From Cupriavidus yeoncheonensis (GTDB taxonomy: Bacteria; Pseudomonadota; Gammaproteobacteria; Burkholderiales; Burkholderiaceae), in NCBI RefSeq assembly GCF_905397275.1, contig NZ_CAJPUY010000031.1, positions 1 to 55,365 of the forward strand: 55,365 nucleotides of DNA, read 5' to 3'. The stretch's first letter is position 1, and each line of letters opens with the position of its first letter. A program made the translations under genes and the position numbers. This document shows, piece by piece, positions 1 through 8,102 of the stretch. Below the pieces are notes generated by a model. The model was given only the letters and a program-made list of their open reading frames with translations. It was not told the origin of the DNA and did no database searches.

Positions 1-126
1 AGCCGAAGCCGAAGCCGAAGCCGAAGCCGAAGCCGAAGCCGAAGCCGAAGCCGAAGCCGAAGCCGAAGCCGAAGCCGAAGCCGAAGCCGAAGCCGAAGCC
101 GAAGCCGAAGCTGAAGCCGAGGCTGA
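1..126 (+). repeat. GAAGCC hexanucleotide repeat (Ala-Glu tract)
   Basis: Perfect tandem GAAGCC units run from the window edge to about base 110 (roughly 18 visible copies), then become imperfect to about 126. In the ftsK frame they encode alternating Ala and Glu. The array continues leftward out of the window, so its true copy number is unknown. The unit is 6 bp, so slippage would change the length of the linker without breaking the frame. Confidence 0.97.
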
Positions 127-2056
127 AGTCCAGGCAGAGCCAGCGCTGGAAGCAGCGCCCGCATTCGTCATGGAGGACGGTCCACTTCCCGAGACTGCGG
201 CGGAAGACGCTTCCGAAGCCGAAGCCGTAGTCGAGGCTGAAGTCCAGGCAGAGCCGGCGCTGGAAGCAGCGCCCGCGTTCGTCATGGAGGACGGTCCGCT
301 TCCCGAGGCCGCGGCGGAAGACACTTCCAAAGCGGAAGCGCTTGTCGATGCCAATGTCCTGCTGGGTGCTTCAGAGCCTGAACCCGCGCCGCTGCCCGAA
401 CCGGAACCCGAGCCGGCGCCCGCGGTGCCGGCGGCGAAGCCGCGCATCGTATTGCCCGCGGTGGTTGGCAAGACCGTCGCGCTGAACGCGCAACAGGCCC
501 AACAACAGGCCCAGCAGGCCCAACAGGCCCCGCCGGTGCCTGTTGCACCGGTTCCCGCGCCGCGTGTCGTGGTCGACTACCGCCTGCCTCCGGCCGAATT
601 GCTGGAGGCCGCCGCCGATCAGACCGAGCAGGTATCCGAGGAACGCTTGCGCGAGACCAGGGAACTGATCGAGCAGCGCCTGTCGGAATTCAAGGTGCCG
701 GTGGCCGTGGTCGGTGCCAGCGCCGGTCCGGTGATCACGCGCTTTGAAGTCGAGCCGGCCATGGGCGTGCGCGGCGCGCAGGTGGTCGGGCTGATGAAGG
801 ACCTGGCGCGCGCGCTCGGCGTGACCTCGATCCGCGTGGTGGAGACGATTCCCGGCAAGACCTGCATGGGCCTGGAGCTGCCCAACGCGCGCCGGCAGAT
901 GATCCGGTTGTCCGAGATCGTGCGCGCATCGTCGTTCCAGTCGCACAGCTCGCGCCTGGTGCTGGCGATGGGCAAGGACATCACCGGCCACCCGGTCGTG
1001 ACCGACCTGGCCCGCGCGCCGCACTTGCTGGTGGCGGGTACCACGGGCTCGGGCAAGTCGGTCGCGGTCAACGCGATGATCCTGTCGATGCTGTACAAGG
1101 CCACGCCCGAGGATGTGCGCCTGATCATGATCGACCCCAAGATGCTCGAGCTGTCGGTCTATGAAGGCATTCCGCACCTGCTCGCGCCGGTGGTCACCGA
1201 CATGAAGCAGGCCGCGCACGCGCTCAACTGGTGCGTGGGCGAGATGGAAAAGCGCTACCGGCTGATGTCGGCGCTCGGCGTGCGCAACCTGGCCGGCTAC
1301 AACCAGAAGATCCGCGCGGCCGAGGCGGCGGAGCAGAAGGTGCCCAACCCGTTCTCGCTGACGCCGGACGCGCCGGAACCGCTGTCCACGCTGCCGCTGA
1401 TCGTGGTGGTGATCGACGAACTGGCTGACCTGATGATGGTGGCCGGCAAGAAGATCGAAGAACTGATCGCACGGCTCGCGCAGAAGGCGCGTGCCGCGGG
1501 CATCCACCTGATCCTGGCCACGCAGCGTCCGTCGGTGGATGTGATCACCGGGCTGATCAAGGCCAACATCCCGACGCGCGTGGCGTTCCAGGTGTCGTCC
1601 AAGATCGATTCGCGCACCATCCTCGACCAGATGGGCGCTGAAAGCCTGCTGGGGCAGGGCGACATGCTGTTCCTGCCGCCGGGCACCGGCTATCCGCAGC
1701 GCGTGCACGGCGCGTTTGTCGCCGACGATGAAGTGCACCGCGTGGTCGAGCACTGGAAGCAGTTCGGCGAGCCCGACTACGATGAAGCGATTCTCGCCGG
1801 CGATGCCGCCGAGGCCGGCGCCAGCGACCTGTTCGGCGATGGCGGCAGCGACGGCGAAGCCGACCCGCTCTATGACGAAGCGGCAGCCTTCGTGCTCAAC
1901 ACGCGCCGCGCGTCGATCTCGGCGGTGCAGCGGCAGCTTCGCATCGGCTACAACCGCGCCGCCCGGCTGATCGAGCAGATGGAAGCCGCGGGCCTGGTCT
2001 CGCAGATGGGCCGCAACGGCGCGCGCGACGTGCTGGCGCCCGGGCCGGGCGACTGA
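2..2056 (+). CDS. ftsK: DNA translocase FtsK/SpoIIIE (5' partial)
   Basis: This is the C-terminal part of the septal DNA pump that moves chromosome termini during division and activates XerCD recombination. The frame is open from base 2 to the stop and must start upstream, so the ATG at 170 is internal; 684 residues are visible. A low-complexity linker (Ala-Glu repeats, a 38-residue duplication, then Pro/Ala/Gln-rich sequence) fills the first 190 or so residues. The motor follows, with Walker A GTTGSGKS near residue 346, Walker B VVVIDELADLMM near 472 and ATQRPSVDVITG. The last 65 residues form the winged-helix gamma domain that reads KOPS sites. The N-terminal membrane segments lie outside the window. 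The linker is unusually repetitive. The family call is certain; which ftsK paralogue this is cannot be told here. Confidence 0.96.
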   Translation, partial: AEAEAEAEAEAEAEAEAEAEAEAEAEAEAEAEAEAEAEAEAEVQAEPALEAAPAFVMEDGPLPETAAEDASEAEAVVEAEVQAEPALEAAPAFVMEDGPLPEAAAEDTSKAEALVDANVLLGASEPEPAPLPEPEPEPAPAVPAAKPRIVLPAVVGKTVALNAQQAQQQAQQAQQAPPVPVAPVPAPRVVVDYRLPPAELLEAAADQTEQVSEERLRETRELIEQRLSEFKVPVAVVGASAGPVITRFEVEPAMGVRGAQVVGLMKDLARALGVTSIRVVETIPGKTCMGLELPNARRQMIRLSEIVRASSFQSHSSRLVLAMGKDITGHPVVTDLARAPHLLVAGTTGSGKSVAVNAMILSMLYKATPEDVRLIMIDPKMLELSVYEGIPHLLAPVVTDMKQAAHALNWCVGEMEKRYRLMSALGVRNLAGYNQKIRAAEAAEQKVPNPFSLTPDAPEPLSTLPLIVVVIDELADLMMVAGKKIEELIARLAQKARAAGIHLILATQRPSVDVITGLIKANIPTRVAFQVSSKIDSRTILDQMGAESLLGQGDMLFLPPGTGYPQRVHGAFVADDEVHRVVEHWKQFGEPDYDEAILAGDAAEAGASDLFGDGGSDGEADPLYDEAAAFVLNTRRASISAVQRQLRIGYNRAARLIEQMEAAGLVSQMGRNGARDVLAPGPGD
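119..346 (+). repeat. 114-bp tandem duplication inside ftsK linker
   Basis: Two adjacent 114-bp units (119-232 and 233-346) encode 38-residue repeats containing the shared core AFVMEDGPLPE. The first two thirds are nearly identical at the DNA level and the last third diverges. The duplication is in frame and lies in the linker between the upstream region and the motor domain. Confidence 0.93.
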
Positions 2057-2070
2057 CACCGGGAGCCAGC

Positions 2071-2406
2071 ATGGATCTCCAGCATGGCAATCTTCTCTCC
2101 GACGTGCCGACCGGCGCGCCGGATGAAATCTTCCAGTCCCTGCTGGAGCGAACTGGCCTGAAGATCGAGCGGATCATCTCCAACGGCCAGGCCAGCCCGC
2201 CCGGCTTCTGGTACGACAGCGCAGAGGACGAATGGGTGCTGCTGCTCAGCGGCAGCGCCGGGCTGGAGTGCGAGGGCGACACCGCCCCGCGCGTCATGCG
2301 GCCCGGCGACTGGCTGCACCTGCCGGCGCACTGCCGGCATCGCGTGGCTTGGACGGACGCCGCCACGCCGACCGTCTGGCTGGCGGTCCATTGCCGGCCG
2401 GCTTGA
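2071..2406 (+). CDS. small cupin-domain protein
   Basis: A 111-residue protein with one cupin barrel. The pattern WVLLLSGSAGLECEG followed by RPGDWLHLPAHCRHRV gives the usual glycine turn and the PGD and H..H positions of the second cupin motif. The first cupin motif is weak: the Asp and Glu residues around DEWVLL would have to replace the usual histidines. A GGGAG ribosome-binding site lies 7 bases before the ATG. It begins 14 bases after ftsK, so the two may be co-transcribed. Small cupins of this kind bind a metal or small ligand; no substrate can be named. Confidence 0.8.
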   Translation: MDLQHGNLLSDVPTGAPDEIFQSLLERTGLKIERIISNGQASPPGFWYDSAEDEWVLLLSGSAGLECEGDTAPRVMRPGDWLHLPAHCRHRVAWTDAATPTVWLAVHCRPA

Positions 2407-2447
2407 CACTGAGGCTGCGGCCGCGGCTGCGGGCGCCGGCCGGGTAC

Positions 2448-3038
2448 TCAATCCCCCGCCGGAAACACCGGCTCCCCCAGATTCAACATCAGCCGGTTCG
2501 CCCAGGCAAAGATCGCCACGGAGTGAATCAGATCGAGGATCTCCGCATCGGAGATACCCGCCTCGCGCAGCGCCGCCAGACTCTGCGCCGATACGCCCGC
2601 AGGATCCTCGGTCAATTCGATCGAGAACTTCGCAATCGCCTTTTCCCGTTCGGTCGTACCGGCCGTGCGCGGATCCTCGAACACCTCCCTGATCACGTCA
2701 TTGCGCTTGGCCAGTTGCTCGAAGCGCTGCGCGTGCACCGACGCGCAATAGACGCAGCCATTGAGCCGTGACACGACGGTGGTGGCCAGTTCGCGCTCGG
2801 CGCGCGGCATGCCGCCGGGCGCGTACATGATGGCGTTGAACGCCGTGGAGCGCTGGCGCAGGATCTCGGGCTGGTGCACGAGGAAGCGGTAATAGTCCTG
2901 CACCCTGGCCTTGGGATGGCTCTCGTCCAGCACGGCCATCTGCTCCGGCGTGGCCTGGTCCAGCTCGACGACATCGAGCCAGGCTTTCCAGTCCAGCACT
3001 TCATTGGTAAAGCCGTGGGATTGGATGATCTCGCTCAT
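2448..3038 (-). CDS. AhpD-like / CMD-family peroxidase-related protein
   Basis: A 196-residue all-helical protein of the carboxymuconolactone decarboxylase / AhpD superfamily. Near residue 100 it carries CVYCASVHAQRF, the CxxC(x3)H signature of the redox-active alkylhydroperoxidase site, preceded by RELATTVVSRLNG. Its ATG overlaps the stop of the upstream CMD gene by four bases (ATGA), so the two are translationally coupled. Pairs of CMD proteins like this occur as a unit in other proteobacteria. A role in peroxide reduction or in handling reactive intermediates from the neighbouring flavin monooxygenase is inference. The family is clear; the substrate is unknown. Confidence 0.85.
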   Translation of the reverse strand: MSEIIQSHGFTNEVLDWKAWLDVVELDQATPEQMAVLDESHPKARVQDYYRFLVHQPEILRQRSTAFNAIMYAPGGMPRAERELATTVVSRLNGCVYCASVHAQRFEQLAKRNDVIREVFEDPRTAGTTEREKAIAKFSIELTEDPAGVSAQSLAALREAGISDAEILDLIHSVAIFAWANRLMLNLGEPVFPAGD

Positions 3039-3583
3039 GCCTGTGCTCCAGCGTTGTCGTTCAGTGCCTTCAGCGCATCGAGGCCGGCAACCAGCCGTAC
3101 CTGGTACGACAGGAAGGCAATCAGCTGCGCCAGCGTGACCACGGCCGGGGTGCTCAGGCCCGCTGCGGGCAGCGCTTCGAGCGCGGCCTTGTCGCCTTCC
3201 ACGGGCTTTTCGATCAGCGTGCGCGTGAACGTCAGGATGGCGCGCAGGCGCGGGTCGGCCGCATCGGCGGGGCTGCCTTGTCCGGCAACGGAAATGGCCG
3301 CGGCATCGACGCCTGCAGCCGCCAGGCGCGCGCGGTAGTGGTCCGCCAGTTGCGGCGACGGCGTCAGCCGCGCGGCGTAGAGCGCAACCAGCAGGCGTTC
3401 GGCCAGCGTCAGGCCGGGCAGGGCGGGATCGAACAGGGCGTCATAGCTGCCCTGGGTGGCGGCGGCCACCTTGTCGCGCTTGTGGCGCAGCGCGTGCGTG
3501 GCGTTGCCGGGCTGCAGTCCGGTGATGGCGTCGATCAGGTCCGGCGGCGTGGCGCCGCCTTCCGGCGTGGGGGCTTGGCTCAT
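3035..3583 (-). CDS. CMD-domain protein
   Basis: A 182-residue protein starting MSQAPTPEGG; the frame extends 21 codons further upstream, but the start at 3583 fits family length. It shows the helical CMD fold (LTLAERLLVALYAARLTPS, then LRAILTFTRTLIEKP and LAQLIAFLSYQVRLVAGL) but has no CxxC, unlike its partner downstream, so on its own it probably has no thiol peroxidase activity. It sits between the monooxygenase (26-base gap) and the CxxC-containing CMD gene (4-base overlap). The pair may form a mixed oligomer in which only one member carries redox cysteines. That is inference from the arrangement. Confidence 0.8.
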   Translation of the reverse strand: MSQAPTPEGGATPPDLIDAITGLQPGNATHALRHKRDKVAAATQGSYDALFDPALPGLTLAERLLVALYAARLTPSPQLADHYRARLAAAGVDAAAISVAGQGSPADAADPRLRAILTFTRTLIEKPVEGDKAALEALPAAGLSTPAVVTLAQLIAFLSYQVRLVAGLDALKALNDNAGAQA

Positions 3584-3609
3584 GGTGTTTGTCGCGGTTC
3601 GGGTTGGAT

Positions 3610-5070
3610 TCAGGATTCCAGTGCGGGCGGCGGCGCCGGCACCCATTCGTCGCCGAAGACTTCAGGCTCGGCATAGGCCTGCAGCGCGGCGTAGTGCAGT
3701 TCAACGTCTTCCTGGTACAGCAGGCCGGCAATGCCCTGGCCCAGTCGCCTGGCACCGTCGCTGATGGCCGGAATGTCGCCGGACACCGTGCCGTGCGACA
3801 GCGCGGCCGGGTAGCAGAACGCGTGGATGCGCGACAAGCCCGGGCAGGCGCCCGGCGTTTTCTCCTGGAATTCGAAAGCGGGGCCAAGGTCGGGCGAATC
3901 GGACAGCTCGCCATCCTCTTGCCCCGGCCGCGGCGCGAAGCGGTCGCGCCAGAAGCGGATGCGGGGCGCGAAGGCGGAGAATTCCGGACGCGTTTCCAGC
4001 GCAATGCGGAAGCCCGTCGAGAAGATCAGGAAATCCAGTTCGAACACGCCCTTGGGCGTGCGCACGCGCAGCACGTCGCCGTCCACGTCGATGGCGTCAA
4101 GCGCGCAGTCCAGGTTGAAGCGCGCGCTGGCGTGGCGCGATACGCGCAGCGTGCTGCCACGCGGCGGTGGCACCTGCTGGCTGTTGATGTAATGGCGCAG
4201 GCGCCATTTCCATTCGTCCGGCAGGCCGTAGTGGCCGTGCGTCAGGCCGGGATTGCCCGCGCCCTTGCTCTTGTTGACGCGCGGAATGTCCGCGCGCCGG
4301 ATCAGCATGTCCACGCTGGCGGCACCAGCTTCGAGCGCGGTGGCGGCGCTGTCCATGGCCGAAGCCCCGGCCCCGACCACGCCCACGCGCTTGCCGCGCA
4401 GGCTGCCGTAGTCCATCTCGTCGGACGAGTGCGCCCACAGCCTGCGTGGCAGGCTGTCGGCGAGCGGCGGCACGTAGGCGCCGCCCAGTCCGTCGCGGCC
4501 GGTGGCCAGCACCACGCGGCGGGCCAGCACGGTGCGCGCGCCGTCAGGCGTGGTCATCGACAGCGCGACCAGGTTGTCGGCGCGCGGCAGTACCTGTTCG
4601 ATGCGGTGTCCGTTGCGGATATCGAGGTCGAGCACCTGCCGGTACCAGCGCAGGTAGTCCATCCATTGCAGCCGCGGAATCTTGTCGAGCGCTTCCCACG
4701 CCTCGCTGCCGTACTGGGCTTCGAACCACGCGCGGAAGGTCAGCGCCGGCAGGCCCAGCGCCGGACCGGTGAGCTGCTTGGGCGAGCGCAGGGTCTCCAT
4801 GCGCGCAGTGGTGGCCCACGGTCCTTCCAGGCCGGCGGGAGACTGGTCGAACGCGCAGGCCTGGATGCCCAGGTGCTTGAGCGTGGCGCTGACGGCCAGC
4901 CCGGCCATGCCGCCGCCGATCACGGCAACGTCGAGCACGGCTTGCCCGTCATGGGTGCGCGGCATGGTCCAGGCCCTGGCGGGCAGTTCGAGCCAGGCCA
5001 GGTCCTGGCGCAGGCGGGCTTCGAGCGCGGCCAGGCCGGCCTGGCCGCGTGGATTGTCGGATTCAGTCAT
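3610..5070 (-). CDS. flavin-containing monooxygenase-like FAD/NAD(P) oxidoreductase
   Basis: A 486-residue two-dinucleotide-fold oxidoreductase. An FAD-binding GxGxxG (VAVIGGGMAGLAVSATL) lies near residue 50 and an NAD(P)-binding GxGxxS motif (VGVVGAGASAMDSAA) near residue 230, followed by the STGF stretch typical of Baeyer-Villiger and N-hydroxylating monooxygenases. No signal peptide is seen, so it should be cytoplasmic. Its start overlaps the end of the LysR gene by 8 bases and it is followed by two CMD genes, giving a compact four-gene unit on one strand. The set suggests inducible oxidation of a small organic compound with protection from peroxide. The substrate is unknown. Confidence 0.85.
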   Translation of the reverse strand: MTESDNPRGQAGLAALEARLRQDLAWLELPARAWTMPRTHDGQAVLDVAVIGGGMAGLAVSATLKHLGIQACAFDQSPAGLEGPWATTARMETLRSPKQLTGPALGLPALTFRAWFEAQYGSEAWEALDKIPRLQWMDYLRWYRQVLDLDIRNGHRIEQVLPRADNLVALSMTTPDGARTVLARRVVLATGRDGLGGAYVPPLADSLPRRLWAHSSDEMDYGSLRGKRVGVVGAGASAMDSAATALEAGAASVDMLIRRADIPRVNKSKGAGNPGLTHGHYGLPDEWKWRLRHYINSQQVPPPRGSTLRVSRHASARFNLDCALDAIDVDGDVLRVRTPKGVFELDFLIFSTGFRIALETRPEFSAFAPRIRFWRDRFAPRPGQEDGELSDSPDLGPAFEFQEKTPGACPGLSRIHAFCYPAALSHGTVSGDIPAISDGARRLGQGIAGLLYQEDVELHYAALQAYAEPEVFGDEWVPAPPPALES

Positions 5071-6061
5071 GGCTCAGTGATTCCGTATTGTCGGTTGGGG
5101 CGGCGCCGTCGCCGTAGAGCGACTGGAGCAGGGCGCCATGCTCGGCCGGATCGCGGCGGACGAAGTCGGGCAGCAGCGTCGCGGACGCCTCGGCCAGGAC
5201 CTCGACCAGCCCAAGCACGACCGCGCTGGCCGGGCGCGCCTGGGGCGTGATCACGCCGAAATAGAACGGGATGTCCGCGTCGACGGGGCGCACGGCAATG
5301 TCGGTCAGCGGCAGGCCGCGCGCGGTCACGGGTTCGAGCACGGCGATGCCGAGCCCCGCGCGCACCAGCGTCAGCGCGTTGATCGAGGTATTGGTGTCGA
5401 TCACGCCAGCCGGGCCGATGCCTGCCGCGGCAAACGCGGCATCGGTGCGGCGCCGCAGCCGGTACGGGTTCTGCATGGTGACGATGCGGCGCTCGCGGCA
5501 GTCCGCAAGGCGCACGGTCTCGCCATCCGCGAGCGGATCGTCCGCGCGCAGGGCGGCCACGCAGGCCGCCTGGCCGATCCAGTGGACGTTTACGCCGCGG
5601 TGCTCCAGCGGCAGGCTGTTCAGGCCGATCTCGGCCGCGCCGGTCAGCACCGCATGCACGACCTGTTCCGGCGACACGCTGCGCACTTCCACGCGCCCGG
5701 GCGCGCACAGCCCGCGCCCGAAGGCCAGTGCGAGCGCCGCGGGCAGCAAGCCCGCCGACAGCGCCGGCGTGGCGGCAATCCGCAACGGACGGCCGTCGCC
5801 GCGCGCCAGGGCGGCGGCACGGCTGCGGATCTGCTGCAACCCGGCCAGCGTCTGCTCGACCTCGTCATAAAGCAGGAATCCCTGCTCGGTCGGGCTGACG
5901 CGCGGGCCGCTGCGTGTGAACAGCGCAAAGCCCAGTTCGCCTTCCAGCTCCTGGATGAGCCGGGTGATGGCCGGCTGCGAACGGCCGAGCAGGCGGCCGG
6001 CAGCGGTGACGCTGCCGGTCGTGACGACCGCTGCAAAGGCTTCCAGTTGCCGGATTTCCAT
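5063..6061 (-). CDS. LysR-family transcriptional regulator
   Basis: A 332-residue LysR regulator. The winged helix-turn-helix covers residues 1-60 (MEIRQLEAFAAVV, then GRSQPAITRLIQELE), followed by a periplasmic-binding-protein-like effector domain. The C-terminus is about 30 residues longer than typical. It is the first gene of a same-strand unit with the flavin monooxygenase and CMD genes. This is less usual than the divergent LysR layout and implies it regulates its own operon. The divergent neighbour is the ABC transporter at 6173, so the 111-bp gap may carry control sites for both. The inducer is unknown. Confidence 0.93.
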   Translation of the reverse strand: MEIRQLEAFAAVVTTGSVTAAGRLLGRSQPAITRLIQELEGELGFALFTRSGPRVSPTEQGFLLYDEVEQTLAGLQQIRSRAAALARGDGRPLRIAATPALSAGLLPAALALAFGRGLCAPGRVEVRSVSPEQVVHAVLTGAAEIGLNSLPLEHRGVNVHWIGQAACVAALRADDPLADGETVRLADCRERRIVTMQNPYRLRRRTDAAFAAAGIGPAGVIDTNTSINALTLVRAGLGIAVLEPVTARGLPLTDIAVRPVDADIPFYFGVITPQARPASAVVLGLVEVLAEASATLLPDFVRRDPAEHGALLQSLYGDGAAPTDNTESLSHD

Positions 6062-6135
6062 GGGGGCGAATGACCTTGTATGCGAATATCGGATTCTGCT
6101 GCTTCTATCATGCAGTTTGCAAATACTATTTCGCT

Positions 6136-6145
6136 ATGACGTCAT
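6136..6145. promoter_or_regulatory. ATGACGTCAT palindrome between divergent genes
   Basis: A perfect 10-bp palindrome lies in the short AT-rich gap between the LysR gene and the fused ABC transporter. It may be an operator, but it is short and no second copy was found in the gap. Confidence 0.35.
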
Positions 6146-6172
6146 GCGCACGCGCGCGCCTATGATGTAGAG

Positions 6173-7741
6173 ATGCCGGATGCACATCGGCCAACCCATG
6201 CTCGCAGGAGCGCTGCCTTGTCTTTCTTCCGCCGCAGTGGCGTTCCCGCCGGCGCGGCAGGCTGGCTTGCCGGCCTGTTGCTGGCGCTGATCCTGACCGG
6301 CGCGTGCCGGGCACAGGGCGGCGATGTCCTGCGTGTCGGCTCCAAGCGCTTTACCGAGTCCTACATCCTTGGCGAAGTGCTGACGCAGGCGGCCGGCCTG
6401 GCGCGGCACCAGGCCGGCCTCGGCAATACGGCGATCGTGTTCGGGGCACTGCGGGCCGGCAGCATCGACCTCTATCCGGACTACACGGGCACGCTGGCGA
6501 GCGAAATCCTGAAACTGCCGCCCGGCGCGACGCTGGAACAGATCAACCAGGCGCTGGCGCCGATGGGACTGGGCGCGGGCATCGCGCTGGGCTTCGAGAA
6601 CACCTATGCACTGGCGGTGCCGCAAGCGCGTGACGCCGGGTTGCACCGGCTGAGCGACCTGGCGCGGCAGCCGCGGTTGCGGCTGGGCCTGTCACACGAA
6701 TTCCTGGGCCGGGCCGACGGCTGGCCGGGACTGGCGCGCCGCTACGGGCTGCCGCAGCGCCCGGTCGGACTGGACCATGGTGTTGCCTATGAGGCGCTGG
6801 CGGCGGGGCAGGTCGACGCGATCGACATCTATTCCACCGACGCCAAGATCCGCAAGTACCAGCTGCGCGTGCTGGAAGACGATCTGCACTTCTTCCCGCG
6901 CTATGACGCCGTGGTGGTCTACCGGCTGGACGTGCCGCGCCGCTTCCCGGCCGCTTGGCAATCGCTGCAGTCGCTGGCCGGGCGCATCGGCGCCGCCGAC
7001 ATGGTGGCGATGAACGCGGCGGCGGAGATCGACGGACAGTCCTTTGCCGCGATCGCACGCGGCTTCCTGTCCGGTCATGCCGCGCAGCAGCCGGGCCGTG
7101 GCGGCCTGATGCAGGCGCTGCTCGGCCCGGACACGCTGCGGCTGACGCGCCGCCACGTGGGCCTGGTGGCCGGTGCCGTGGGGGCCGCCACGCTCGCGGG
7201 CGTGCCGCTGGGCATCGTGTCGGCGCGGCGGCGGCGGCTGGGGCAGGGCGTGCTGGCCATGGTCAGCGTGCTCCAGACGGTACCGTCGCTGGCGCTGCTG
7301 GCCATGCTGATCCCGCTGCTGGGCCGCATCGGCGTCTGGCCGGCGATGGTGGCGCTGTTCCTGTACGCGTTGCTACCGATCGTGCGCAATACCTGCACGG
7401 GGCTGCAGCAGGTGCCCGCGGGCATGCGCGACGCGGCACGCGCGCTGGGGCTGCGCGATATTCAGGTGCTGCGCTACGTGGAACTGCCGCTGGCCCTGCC
7501 GGTGGTGCTGGCCGGCGTGAAGACTGCAGCCATCATCAGCGTGGGCACCGCGACCATTGCCGCGTTCGTCGGCGCGGGCGGCTATGGCGAGCGCATCGCC
7601 ACCGGGCTCGCGCTCAACGATACGGTGCTGCTGCTCGCCGGGGCGATTCCGGCCGCCGTGCTGGCACTGGTGGTGCAGGCCGGGTTCGAGGCGCTGGAAT
7701 GGAGCCTGGGCCGGCACAGGCGCGGCGGGCCGGCCATCTGA
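6173..7741 (+). CDS. osmoprotectant-type ABC transporter, fused binding protein and permease
   Basis: A 522-residue fusion. After a hydrophobic segment (about residues 28-44) that is either a signal peptide or an anchor, residues 50-315 match the OpuAC/ProX binding fold (LRVGSKRFTESYILGEVL, DLYPDYTGTL, VDAIDIYSTDAKI). Residues 325-510 form a BPD-type permease with several membrane segments and the EAA-like loop MRDAARALGLRDIQVLRYVELP. It should import glycine betaine, choline or a related quaternary amine. Known fused OpuA-type subunits usually have the permease first; here the binding domain is N-terminal. No ATPase gene is adjacent. A TTG at 6218 with a better Shine-Dalgarno (GCAGGAG) would give a tidier signal peptide and may be the true start. 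Confidence 0.85.
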   Translation: MPDAHRPTHARRSAALSFFRRSGVPAGAAGWLAGLLLALILTGACRAQGGDVLRVGSKRFTESYILGEVLTQAAGLARHQAGLGNTAIVFGALRAGSIDLYPDYTGTLASEILKLPPGATLEQINQALAPMGLGAGIALGFENTYALAVPQARDAGLHRLSDLARQPRLRLGLSHEFLGRADGWPGLARRYGLPQRPVGLDHGVAYEALAAGQVDAIDIYSTDAKIRKYQLRVLEDDLHFFPRYDAVVVYRLDVPRRFPAAWQSLQSLAGRIGAADMVAMNAAAEIDGQSFAAIARGFLSGHAAQQPGRGGLMQALLGPDTLRLTRRHVGLVAGAVGAATLAGVPLGIVSARRRRLGQGVLAMVSVLQTVPSLALLAMLIPLLGRIGVWPAMVALFLYALLPIVRNTCTGLQQVPAGMRDAARALGLRDIQVLRYVELPLALPVVLAGVKTAAIISVGTATIAAFVGAGGYGERIATGLALNDTVLLLAGAIPAAVLALVVQAGFEALEWSLGRHRRGGPAI

Positions 7742-7783
7742 TATGCAAGAAATTCCGATATCTGATGCTGTCATGTTGCGCGG

Positions 7784-7806
7784 CTGGCGCCGATAATCGG
7801 CGCCAG
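7784..7806. other. perfect 10-bp hairpin without T-run
   Basis: CTGGCGCCGA, a TAA loop and TCGGCGCCAG form a perfect stem 43 bases after the transporter stop. No T-tract follows on either strand. It may stabilise an mRNA end or act as a weak terminator before the DUF2970 gene. Confidence 0.4.
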
Positions 7807-7854
7807 GACAGGCAGCGCGCCGCAGTGGCTGCCAGGGGACACAAGGAGGTAGCC

Positions 7855-8040
7855 ATGAACCCGTTGAGGCTGGTCCGCACCGTACTATGGGGCTTCCTTG
7901 GCCTGCGCCAAGGCCAGGAGCACCAGCGCGACCTGGAGAATATGCGCCCGGTGCCGCTGATCCTGACCGGTGTGACGCTGGCCGCCGGGCTGGTGCTGTG
8001 CCTCGTGCTGGTGGCAAAGTTTGCGGTAGTCAGCGCCTGA
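7855..8040 (+). CDS. DUF2970 small membrane protein
   Basis: A 61-residue protein that matches the DUF2970 pattern: an amphipathic N-terminus with VRTVLWGFLGLRQGQEHQRD, then MRPVPLILTGV leading into one membrane helix (about residues 36-58). A strong AAGGAGGT lies 4 bases before the ATG, which fixes the start. DUF2970 proteins are common in beta- and gamma-proteobacteria and have no assigned function. It lies 62 bases before the cytochrome c gene on the same strand, but the family occurs in many contexts, so a functional link is not implied. Confidence 0.85.
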   Translation: MNPLRLVRTVLWGFLGLRQGQEHQRDLENMRPVPLILTGVTLAAGLVLCLVLVAKFAVVSA

Positions 8041-8102
8041 GGCCGGCTGCCGGACTGAAGGCAGGCCGTGAACCCCTGGAACAACAAGACCTGGACGCAC
8101 CC

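Noticed and set aside
1..126. Hexanucleotide array as a possible CRISPR or centromere-like repeat
   Set aside because: The unit is 6 bp with no spacers and stays in frame with FtsK, so it is a coding low-complexity tract.
371..2059. Very long antisense open frame opposite ftsK (and similar ones opposite the monooxygenase, cytochrome c, liuD, liuA and rpoD genes)
   Set aside because: Frames of this size are expected by chance opposite genes in very GC-rich DNA. They are rich in Arg, His, Ala and Gly, lack ribosome sites and show no domains, while the opposite strands encode well-known families.
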